DNA of 64,000 nt from Hermatobates lingyangjiaoensis (Eukaryota > Arthropoda > Insecta > Hemiptera > Hermatobatidae): positions 248,001 to 312,000 of the forward strand of contig JAPFBL010000116.1 of assembly GCA_026182355.1 (NCBI GenBank), given 5' to 3'. A program made the translations under genes and the position numbers. The notes beneath the pieces are model-generated. The model had not been told where the DNA came from, did no database searches, and saw nothing but the letters and a program-made list of their open reading frames with translations. Shown in pieces: positions 48,320 to 56,961 of the stretch (position 1 is the stretch's first letter; each line of letters begins with the position of its first letter).

Positions 48320-48722
48320 TGTCGAAGTGACTTTTGTCCAAACAGCCTTTGTCAAACGACTTTTCCATTTATACCAAACTTTGTCCTAGGCTAGTGGTCG
48401 GCTTACGCCATCACACACTTGGCTGTTTGCCTAAATCCATCGTTCCAACGCTAACTCGCGTTGCTGATGAGTCACCGTATGTCGAAATCGACAGGAGAAG
48501 TCCCACCTCAAACACTGAAACATGACGAGGTTTTACAACCAAAGTTGTGTTTCAAGCCCACTTTCGTGGAGATGATTTGTTCTCTCTGCTTTGTTTCGCT
48601 CTTTCGGATCTCTTCAGCTAGGCGTGTGAGATGGCGTAAGCCGACCTCTAGCCTAGGACAAAGTTTGGTATAAACGGAAAAGTCGTTTGACAAAGGCTGT
48701 TTGGACAAAAGTCACTTCGACA
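48320..48722. mobile_element. fold-back element with about 105-base arms
   Basis: The left arm 48320-48424 begins TGTCGAAGTGACTTTTGTCC and the right arm 48618-48722 is its inverse with only a few differences, including CCATTT versus CCGTTT and AGTGG versus AGAGG. Such high arm identity implies recent origin or correction. The three overlapping frames (48334-48708) mirror each other because of the arms and are not genes. The 193-base loop holds the hammerhead-like structure at 48440-48491. No target duplication was identified. Class is uncertain: MITE or other hairpin element. Confidence 0.75.
48440..48491 (+). ncRNA. candidate type III hammerhead ribozyme
   Basis: All parts occur in the correct order. 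Helix III 5' strand TCGTT at 48440-48444, cleavage base C at 48445. Closed helix I CAACGC/GCGTTG (48446-48451 with 48458-48463, 6 bp, loop TAACTC). Core CTGATGA at 48464-48470. Helix II GTCA/TGTC (48471-48474 with 48480-48483) with loop CCGTA and one U-U mismatch. GAA at 48484-48486. Helix III 3' strand ATCGA at 48487-48491, pairing with 48440-48444 apart from one U-U mismatch. Every invariant core base is present. The predicted cleavage triplet is UUC. Mismatches in helices II and III and a short helix III could weaken it. Confidence 0.6.
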
Positions 48723-50887
48723 AGTCGTTTGACAGTTAATATTTATGATTATCGTTGTAACAGTGAGTGATAATAATTGAAAAACATCGGATTATTTCAT
48801 GAGATAATATAATGCAGAAGGTCATGAATTATGTTTGACCTGTAGGTACCTGTGAAAATTTCTTACATTAGGAGTGGTATCTATAAAATTTAGTTACACT
48901 TAATTTTAAAATCTAAATATTTATTTTTAAATACTTTTTTGTTAAAAATGTGTAATAATAAATGGTTTGTATTTAAATGCATTTAATTAAGTACATATAA
49001 AATAGTTAATTAAAATTCCATAACAATCAACATAATTTAGAATGAAATAATGTATAGGAATTACATAAAGAAACGAAATTGTTATTACTACTGCTTGCCG
49101 CTGTGAGAGTTATATTTTAGTTCTTCGCCGTTTGAAAGAGGCTCGATATTTCTCTTTGTACTTCTATTAAGCAAGTAAATCTGAAATTCTTCATCCTGTT
49201 TCATCTAAATTGAAAAGAACAAAAGTGAAGAAACATTAATACTTTTTACCAGATATCCACTCTTAAGGTTTTCCCTTTTCCTTTATTGCTCACATCAAAT
49301 ATCTCATCCTGATTCCAATAGTACCTTATTTACTGTAATAAATGGATCAAATAATATGACTGATACTTTACAAGTAAAGTGTAAAAAGGAAGCAGTGGTT
49401 TTTTTTTACTTCTGTCTGTATCAGATAGATAACTCATCATTACCATCAGAGATGAGAATTAATTAAGAACAGCACACGGACCTTTCGAACAATATCTGTA
49501 TTCAGTTAAATTAATACAAAATCAAAAGGCAAACCCCAGATCACATTACTCAGAAGTATTCCTCCTCAGACACCAGTGACCCAAGCTCCAGAATATAGTC
49601 GTCTTCAGTAAAGAGTCTTGAACTTCACTTTGCGCAAATTTAATCATGAATGAGTTCATTATTTCCTCTTGTTCTATGGAACTGTTTCGTTGAGACTTTT
49701 CATCCTTATATAATGAAATATATATTCGTATGTTACGTTCGGTTTTTGGATATGTGTTTTCTTATTAATTATTTTAATTTCTTTTAAAAATGTGATTAGT
49801 ATAATTTCTTTTTCATTTCATGGTTGTTCACACCACTTATAATAGAATGCATTTTAAACCATCCATAAATCAGTTGAACAAATCAAGATTCAGAAAATCT
49901 TCAGGATTACTTTAGCCAGGTATTTCGTTTTTGTTAAAGCTCTTCAGTCAATAATAATAACAAAAAACACCACATTCCTGAAGTGTTGGCTTAGTAAAGC
50001 TTTTCTGACAAAGTTATACCTCAAAAGCATAACTTTAATTTAGTTTATTTGCAGTTCTATGAATTTATCAAATATTCTTCAATGCTAGTTTGATTGCTAT
50101 CAAAATATGAAGACTGAAATAATCTTAAAAAACTTGGAAATGTAAAATTCCCCCAAGCTCTGACACAATTTAAAATTCCTGAAACTTATTGATCTGCTGA
50201 AGATTTATAACACTATTAAAAAGTTTAAAAAGAATGGATCTCTTCATATTTTAAAGAAATAGTAAAACAAATGGAGAAAATTTATTCTCGAATTTATAAA
50301 AAAGAACAATAAAGTACCTGCAGCCACTGAATAATGATATATTTAGGGTGAAAATAGTTTTATCCTGATTCATTTTTATATCTAATCATAAATCAGCGAG
50401 GATGAGGAATTTAGAAAAATGTATTCCAAAAAAAAAAATGAAACGAACCATTTGAATTGATAAAAAATAATTGCACAGTGGAATGCAGTTTGTCTGATTC
50501 ACCCCTATTTCTATAAAAGACACTATATGTACATTATATGAACAGCTTTTCCATGCAATATCCAGTTGTGTGCATTAATAAAAATTAACAACTAAAATGT
50601 AAATTTCAATAATGGCCATGGTTAATATAACTGTAACTGAGGGATACGGAATAAAGTCAGCATATTTCCCTAGGAGACAATAAATGTAAGCTGATGATCA
50701 TTAGTAGGAATGACTTCCTCCATCCAACTCTCTCAATGACACTAAAGTTTATATCCAACGGTTTTGAAGGAACTCATATTTGCATTGACAGTGCTTGTCA
50801 AGGCTTGGACGACTGTTCTTAAGCTTGTTCTCATAATAAGTTCCTTTTAACATTTTAATTAAATTCTTAATAAATAATATAGTACAT
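48723..50887. other. AT-rich non-coding stretch
   Basis: No gene or repeat family recognised. Confidence 0.6.
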
Positions 50888-51185
50888 ATATATATATATA
50901 AAGATTTCACATAAACACGTGAAATAACAATCAATGATCAAACCACAATAAGAAATGGGAAAACAAGACTAAGATTTTTCAACCGTAACAAGCGGTCTTC
51001 GTCAGAGTCAAAAACCCAACTGAAACACTAGATGAAGAAAACATCTGGTGAGGGGTTGAGAAGAGTGAGAGGGAAGAGTGGTATTTTAAAAAGGTGAAAG
51101 CGCAGGAAAGGACTAGTGCCCAGAAAGGGATGTTTGGGGAAACAAAGGAGTACAATAAGGAAGAGTAAAAAACCATCCGCTAGCT
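50888..51185 (-). repeat. PLE family A pseudo-LTR, inverted copy
   Basis: On the minus strand from 51185: an arm matching 51446-51625 in inverse at roughly nine bases in ten, then CTGACGA at 51005-50999, GAAA at 50980-50977, the TTTCTTATTGTGG and TTTCACGTG blocks, and a TA tract at 50888-50902. The ORF at 50979-51176 is a shadow. Confidence 0.65.
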
Positions 51186-51243
51186 GTGGATAAAACAACA
51201 CCAATACAACGTAAGTAGACAGGAAAAAATTAGTGCCTTATTC

Positions 51244-51450
51244 TTGCATATAAACAATGAAAATCATCATATTCATTGGGCCGGAGCTAAATTTATTACC
51301 TATGAAAAATCAATGTTGTTAAGAAATATTATTGAACCGTCTCTAATTAAATTTAATAGGTCAAATATTATAAACATTAGTAACGGTCTCTTCAAACTTG
51401 ATACTTTCGTTACGAGGGCAATAGCCTCTTCTAAGAGGGTTCAAAGCTAG
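51244..51450 (+). pseudogene. Penelope-like element, endonuclease C-terminal fragment
   Basis: The 68-residue frame reads HHIHWAGAKFITYEKSMLLR, then IIEPSLIK, then NISNGLFKLD and a stop. H-I-W-GAK-I--E-----R--IE--LI followed by N-S-GL-KLD is the usual end of the GIY-YIG endonuclease part of many Penelope-like retroelements. The catalytic GIY...YIG start of the domain is missing, so this is a 5'-truncated copy. It is flanked by two copies of the family A tail in inverted orientation (51185-50888 and 51446-51625), which ties family A to this element. Confidence 0.75.
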
Positions 51451-51625
51451 CGGATAGTTTTTACTTTTTCTTACTGTACTCCTTTGTTTCCCCAAACATC
51501 CCTTTCTGGACATTAGTCCTTTCCTGTGCTTTCACCCTTTTAAAATACCACTCTTCCCTCCCACCCTTCTCAACTCCTCACCAGATGTTTTCTGCATCTA
51601 GTGTTCAGTTGGGTTTTTGACTCTG
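51446..51625 (+). repeat. PLE family A 3' region, plus-strand copy
   Basis: Begins at the endonuclease stop with AGCTAGCGGATAG, is the inverse of 51185-51005, and breaks off at GGGTTTTTGACTCTGA, exactly inside the hammerhead-like core, where another PLE fragment (51630) begins. Confidence 0.65.
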
Positions 51626-51629
51626 AAAA

Positions 51630-51830
51630 ATAAGGAAGTAAACAAAAGATTGATTAAGAAACTAAAATTAACAAAAAGAACAATTGAAAATTGAGATTAA
51701 GCCCAGAAGCAGATCTACCTCCCAGAAGATTAATGTTTCTTCTGAAGCTCTCAGAGTAACTTTAGAATGTGTGTCGTTAATATGGCTAAGAACCTGTACA
51801 TGGAACAGCCATTGAAAGTGAGTCTGTGAT
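51630..51830 (-). repeat. PLE 3' coding/tail fragment (family of 54893-55527)
   Basis: Closely similar to 54837-55030 in the same orientation: AGTAAACAAAAGAT, AAGCCCAGAAGCAGATCTACC, CTTCTTCTGAAGC and AACCTGTACATGGA. On the minus strand this is the C-terminal coding part of the endonuclease ORF. It appears inserted into, or joined to, the family A tail at about 51625. Confidence 0.6.
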
Positions 51831-54560
51831 AATATTTACTTTTGCCAGCTATCTGATGACAGTTAAAGCAATAATGATCTCATTAAATAAAATTATTCAC
51901 AAATTTTTAGCTTTTACATTTCTATTTATTCATTCAATAATTTGCAAAATAATTATGTATATATCGTTTAGGAACTCATGAAATAACAAATTAAAGATAA
52001 CATTTAATTTATTTTCAGTTAACTGTCTATATCACTATTGATTTGGAAAATCAATAACAAACTATTCCTTCCTGTGTCTTGAAAATTATTTTAAATTGAA
52101 AGAAAAAATGTATGAAAGGACTTCTTCTTAGTAGAAATCTCTCGGGTAGCATAAACCTAAACAAGAGGAAAATAAATCACAAAAATCTGATTAATGTTGG
52201 TTGTTTGTCATAAATTTTCTATTATTTCTAACAGCGGGGTGTATATTGATTATCATTGGAGGGTCAAGGGGTTTAATAGAGGTGAACAGATTAAATCTCT
52301 ACCCCACGATGTCACACCATTGTTCCTTTAACTTGAGAATATCACCTTCCTTAAACTCATAACTCATAAATATGCTTAAGATTGGTATATTTATTAATAG
52401 AATAATGAAATGACTACGATATTTTAAAGAAATAAATAATTTATAAAATCTACATGGATTTAATAATAGAGTATCGTATAAATAAATCAGTTATATGTAT
52501 TCATTAATGTTAACCACAATATTAGCATTCACGAGCTTATGACTGCTCGTAGTAAATTTTATGTTATGACCCAATTCCCTCACGGGTTAATCCAGCAATG
52601 AGAGGCCAAATGTTATAAGGATATAAGAATCTCATAATAATTAAAATGTCAGATGAAGTAACGTCGAATATTCATTGAATTCCTCAATATTATAAATGCC
52701 TAGACGGTGATTCACTTGAATGAAATATGCCTTAAGTAAGATCCGTTTGCTACATTAACATGTATTTCTATCTTAAGCATCCATCCATCGTAATATATCA
52801 TTTTCTAAAGTGTTCTTTGTTTCTATAATATGAACCATAATTTCAGGCTATAATTAATTTAGACAAGATTCACAATTTTACTCAGAGCATACTCAGTTAA
52901 TCATAACATACTCAAAATATTAATTGAACTTACTGTAATTTCGATTTACGGCAAAAAAATTATCCTTTTAAAGACGTCAATAAAAATTCAGATTGAATCA
53001 GTTTTCCAAATATCAAATTTTTGTATATCTAATTTTAAATTAGGTGACATTTAGATAATTTTACATAGATAATAGTGGTTACTGGAACTGATTATTTCTA
53101 AATTTGATGATTTAGTAGATATACTAATTAAACACAATGTCATAAATTTCTAATAAATATTTATGGCTGAGAGACTTGCTAACTTTAAATTCGATGTGAT
53201 AAAATTGATTATGGAATGACTATATACATAACATCTGTCTATCATAGTGATAAGAATGGAATAGACTGTATCACTGTATTCAACTCAGATTACTGGACCC
53301 ATTATTTCTGAATTTAATAGTATTTAGTGGACTTTACTCTCTTGAGAGACTTGGCATCAAGAATAGGATAGTAATACCCTGCTTATATAAACTCATAAAT
53401 ACAACTGACTTTGAGAAATTAACTTTTGTAAGCATTCGATAGCCATTAGAAGTATATTTATATATTAATATTTTTTTACATATTTTATAATAAATTGTCT
53501 CTCAAAAAATAAATATAATAAAGAAAAATGTAAGGTTATTTTTTAATAAAGCGTTGCTAGTTTTATAAAAGTTATTTCTTTGAAACGGGAGTTTAATGTT
53601 TATAATCCTTATAAAAAAAAAACTTTCCTAATTCAAATTGTTATTGGTCTGCAAGGGAATCATATAAAAATATTAGATAGTTATTCTCAAACTTTTTCTT
53701 CTTTATTCATCTCTAGATTCAATTTAATTTCTATTTGCGGAGAGTTTTTAATAAAAGAATATTTTTTTTATTTTTTTTATTTCTTGAATATTTATATCAT
53801 GTATATGTAGAATTTTTGTTATGGTAATATTAACTGTTGCAAATTGATGTCATACATAAGTTTCAATTATGTCAAAAAAAAAGTTTCCTCTTTCTTGTTT
53901 TTTGAGTTTTATGGAATGCATTATTCTACTCTTCGTCCATAACAAAATGTTATAAGTAAAAATATTTTTCATGAATATAAAACATTGTTTAGAAAAATTG
54001 TTTTGATTATGCAAACAAAATATCTTCAATCCATTCTGTTCCACACTTCTTCGTTTTCAAATTTGTAAATATTATTCTCAAATTTGTTTTAATAATATTC
54101 TTTTATCCATTTATATATACAGTATTTTAATTCAAACTTGTCGTTAATGCTGCCTTTGTTTTCTAAGTAGTTTATATTAGTATTTTTAGAGTTATTATTT
54201 GCATTTCACTGCTGATGAATTTGTAATAGTATTGTCAGCCCTTACGTAATACTCACCGATTATTTTCTTACAAAGCGTACAAGGATAGTCATAAATGAAG
54301 TCCGTCCACCATTTTACTAACCCATCGTTCATTTTCATGTTTACATATTAATCCTTTGTTTGTATTCCTGATTACATATTAGACCATCAGTAATGTTATG
54401 TTTGTATCAGAACTTCATGCAGTTTCATTCATGATTATTTCCAATCCTTCATTTTTCAACCTATATATAGGCCTGCAAATACATTAATAAAATAATAAAG
54501 TAATATAGCAGCGAGTTTTTGAGATCTCTTTTGAGTGTTCTTTTCCAGTAAATTTACATT
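51831..54560. other. AT-rich non-coding stretch
   Basis: No gene recognised. 52190-52330 is somewhat G+C-richer with GGGTCAAGGGGTTTAATAG and could be a regulatory element. The frames at 53580-53810 and 53850-54044 are low complexity. Confidence 0.5.
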
Positions 54561-54582
54561 ATATATATATATATATATATAA
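54561..54582. repeat. (TA)n microsatellite
   Basis: A pure TA run at the 3' edge of the PLE copy 54583-55527. Confidence 0.9.
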
Positions 54583-54626
54583 ACTATATTAACACAAAGA
54601 ACACTCAGAAATGAAACAGAAACTCA

Positions 54627-54655
54627 GTACTATATTTCGATGTCCTCGTCATCAG
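54627..54655 (-). ncRNA. hammerhead-like motif, PLE family C
   Basis: Minus strand CTGATGA at 54655-54649 and GAAA at 54638-54635, with CGA/TCG flanking a GGACA loop, then a self-complementary ATAT followed by A. The stem is short and overlaps the GAAA, so this is weaker than the family A or 7417-7448 motifs. Confidence 0.4.
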
Positions 54656-54892
54656 GAAGGTAGAAACGAGTAGCTTCGCAGGCAGACAACGACTGGTTGT
54701 TGGTCTTGAAGAATCACAAAACAGTGTATCCAACTTATGGAGGAAGAGGCAAGGATAGATAAAGAAATAAAAGGAAAATAAATTATAACGAAAGAAAACA
54801 AAACTATTAGCATAGGTGAAAAAAATAAAAGTTAGTAAGTAAACAAAAGATACACTAAGAGACCAAAATAAATAAGACGAATAATCAACGAT

Positions 54893-55527
54893 TGAGTTAA
54901 GCCCAGGAGCAGATCTACCGCCCAGAAGACTAATAAAAACTTCTTCTGAAGCCCTCAGAGTGACTTTTGGATTGTTATCAGTTATCTGTCTCAGAACCTG
55001 TACATGGAAACAGTCATTAAAACTGAGTCTGTGGGAACTGGCATGAATAGCAACGGGAAGGTCACTGCGTTTACCAACGGACGATTATTCATACGCGGGC
55101 TTAGCTTGGTAGAAGCCAAACCCACATAAAAAGCATCACACTGAGTGCAATCCAAACGGTAAACGCAGTTACCAGAGGTAAAAGAGGTGTTGTAGGAAAT
55201 GGGGTAGGTGCGTTGGCTTAGGAAAGAAGTAAAGGAAGGAACGGGATTGATGATAGGACAAGTAAGACACCCACGACGTTCGCATTGAACGATACCACCA
55301 GCAGTATTGGGAGTTTTCTCCCATGTTTGTGGGAAATGTGTCTGAAGATAGCTCCTGCTTGTAAGTGCATCGTCAGTCGTCGTGAGAGTGTGGTCGATGT
55401 CATTCATACCGATATATTTTGAATTGACTAGGAGCTCACACTCTCCCATATTGCAGTTATATTCATATATGGCATTGGCCTTTTGCATCTCCACAATGAC
55501 TGTATCTGGGGTATTTTTCATTATCAT
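54893..55527 (-). pseudogene. Penelope-like element GIY-YIG endonuclease region, frameshifted
   Basis: The 178-residue frame contains CERRGCLTCPII, then SFTSGNCVYRLDCTQCDAFY, then VGLASTKLSPRMN. The CVY...C--C...YVG...L--R-N pattern is that of the GIY-YIG nuclease in Penelope-like retroelements, which also carry a CX2C motif there. After about 55075 the frame is wrong: the continuing homologous sequence lies in another frame as SDLPVAIHASSH, then ASEEVFISLLGG. A single frameshift is therefore present. The reverse transcriptase is not seen upstream, so the copy is 5'-truncated as well. The tail with a hammerhead-like motif and a TA tract follows at 54655-54561. Confidence 0.8.
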
Positions 55528-55556
55528 GATCGCAATTGGTGTATATATATATATAT
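55528..55556. repeat. short (TA)n tract joining two PLE copies
   Basis: TATATATATATATATA separates the family C endonuclease copy from the family B tail. Confidence 0.8.
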
Positions 55557-55668
55557 AAACTAGAATTTAAAAAGAACACATAGAAAGGAAACCACTGAAC
55601 TCACTACTATATTTCGATGTCCTCGTCTTCAGGAAAAGAAGTGAATCGCTCCAAAGGCTGATAACGAC
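55557..55668 (-). repeat. PLE family B tail, copy 2
   Basis: Matches 41277-41389 with one indel. CTGAAGA at 55632-55626 and GAAA at 55615-55612 on the minus strand. The translated tail ends PEDEDIEI and a stop, as the family C tail does in one frame (PDDEDIEI). Confidence 0.7.
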
Positions 55669-55740
55669 ATTCCAGTTTATTTATCATTTTAACAATATGA
55701 GGGGGGGTATATGATTTACATATGAGATGTAATGATACAT

Positions 55741-55743
55741 ATG

Positions 55744-55772
<29 letters not shown>
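55741..55772. repeat. (TA)n microsatellite
   Basis: A TA run interrupting the translated PLE sequence. Confidence 0.85.
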
Positions 55773-55774
<2 letters not shown>

Positions 55775-55966
55775 TGAAGGTTGGTAGCAATCCTTCTGTA
55801 AACATGTTTCAAAAAAATGTATGCGAATTTCATGCTTGGTTACCTTTTTAGAGAGTTTCTCTAATGTCCTACAGGCTCTTCTCTGTTGCTTGGGGATTAA
55901 ATAAATCAACTGGCCCAAACTTTTCCTTTCATAAATACACATTCTGACACTATTTATATTTAACAC
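55775..55966 (-). pseudogene. Penelope-like element ORF fragment (N-terminal region)
   Basis: The minus frame reads QLIYLIPKQQRRACRTLEKL, then SKKVTKHEIRIHFFETC, then QKDCYQPSL, before running into the TA tract. It parallels the fragment at 7299-7490 (ELMYQVP...RDLEKVSKKL). The basic helix followed by HF--TC and a P-L is consistent with the segment before the PLE reverse transcriptase. Everything after the TA tract belongs to the family B tail. Confidence 0.5.
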
Positions 55967-56004
55967 TATTTAATAACTAACTAAATATTTTTTCAATAAA
56001 ACAA

Positions 56005-56036
56005 CGACATATTTCGGTATCGTATACCATCATCAG
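56005..56036 (-). ncRNA. hammerhead-like motif
   Basis: Minus strand CTGATGA at 56036-56030, one unpaired T, perfect 5-bp stem GGTAT/ATACC with ACG loop, GAAA at 56015-56012, then TATGTC. Stem sequence differs from 7417-7448 but the layout is the same. Confidence 0.55.
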
Positions 56037-56081
56037 ACTAAGTTTACGATGCTATACTCTATATTTTGTCGTAAGCTTAAC

Positions 56082-56111
56082 CTGATGAAGGTCTACGGGA
56101 CCGAACATTTC
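56082..56111 (+). ncRNA. hammerhead-like motif
   Basis: CTGATGA at 56082-56088, one unpaired A, 4-bp stem GGTC/GACC with TACGG loop, GAAC at 56103-56106 (last base changed), then ATTTC. Confidence 0.45.
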
Positions 56112-56652
56112 ATGGTTTTATTGAAAAAATATATATATATATATGTTTTAGTTTGCCTTCTGAGGGGCTTACTTCAATCCGCTAACGACAATATACATCG
56201 AAATATCATAGTAAGTTTCTCTGTTTCATTCTATGTATTTCCTCTTAGTGGATTCTTTATTTATATATTATAGCCCCCCTCATATGTAAATCATATACCC
56301 CCCTCATATTGTTAAAATGATAAATAAACTTGAATGTCTGAAACCATTATGTGTTTATGAGGTTGGCATCTTAATTATGTAAACATTTATATGGAAATTA
56401 AATATCCAGCCCCATTCTAGTGATCAAAATATAAACGATCAAAAATATAGGGAATACTGTTTGATAACAATAACAACGCACAATTCATTGATAAGTAATC
56501 ATTCGGCTATTATATTCAGGTCGTTTACTCAAAACTTTGAAAAGAAAGTTATGCTAATAAATTTTACCTTTACATTCGTTTAAATTGCCGATAATTTTCG
56601 CTTTACCCCTATATATTTTTAAAGAAGAAAAATGGTAAAATGATCGCTCATT

Positions 56653-56931
56653 TTAAAGGAAAAATGGGTCATTAGCATTGATTGGAACCGGTTGAATGTA
56701 TTCAAGTGTTAGGTTCATTTTGAGAAATTGCGGCCGGTGATTCTGAATAGAAGCTCTGACGACTGGTAATTCTGTTTCCTGAAAAAAAGAGGGAAAAAAT
56801 ATCGGATAGAATGGCTCCGTTAGCAGGAGGGAGTCTCCGGGGACAAAATTAGAAACCTTTCTTAGCGCCCTATCTAGGCCCCATATAAAGTGGAATTCCT
56901 CCTCCCTTTGTAAATCTTCCGAGGACAACAT
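56653..56931 (-). CDS. unrecognised ORF, possible terminal exon
   Basis: A 92-codon minus frame ending at a TAA. G+C is well above the surroundings and the translation is well balanced (acidic start MLSSEDLQREEEFHFIWGLD, later ETELPVVRASIQNHRP and IQPVPINANDPFF). An excellent splice acceptor, CCCTCTTTTTTTCAG, occurs inside at about 56781, so the real exon might be only the last 42 codons from ETELPVV. Alternatively the whole frame is coding and opens after a stop about 12 codons before the Met. I recognise no domain, signal peptide or transposon motif. Confidence 0.35.
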   Translation of the reverse strand: MLSSEDLQREEEFHFIWGLDRALRKVSNFVPGDSLLLTEPFYPIFFPSFFQETELPVVRASIQNHRPQFLKMNLTLEYIQPVPINANDPFFL

Positions 56932-56961
56932 CTTACAGCACCCCCAGTTTATGCCAGGAGT

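Larger units (their letters stand above)
55672..56336. repeat. nested palindrome of PLE fragments
   Basis: The outer arms 55672-55728 and 56280-56336 are about 57 bases, nearly perfect inverse copies with a GGGGGG run (GAGGGGGGGTATATG). Inner arms 55985-56003 and 56113-56131 (TTTTTTCAATAAAAC) are also inverse. Between the inner arms two hammerhead-like motifs face away from each other (56005-56036 minus, 56082-56111 plus). Confidence 0.65.

Noticed and set aside
48334..48708. Three similar ORFs starting MSKQPLSNDF on both strands
   Set aside because: They arise because the two arms are inverse copies; translation of a hairpin element, not genes.
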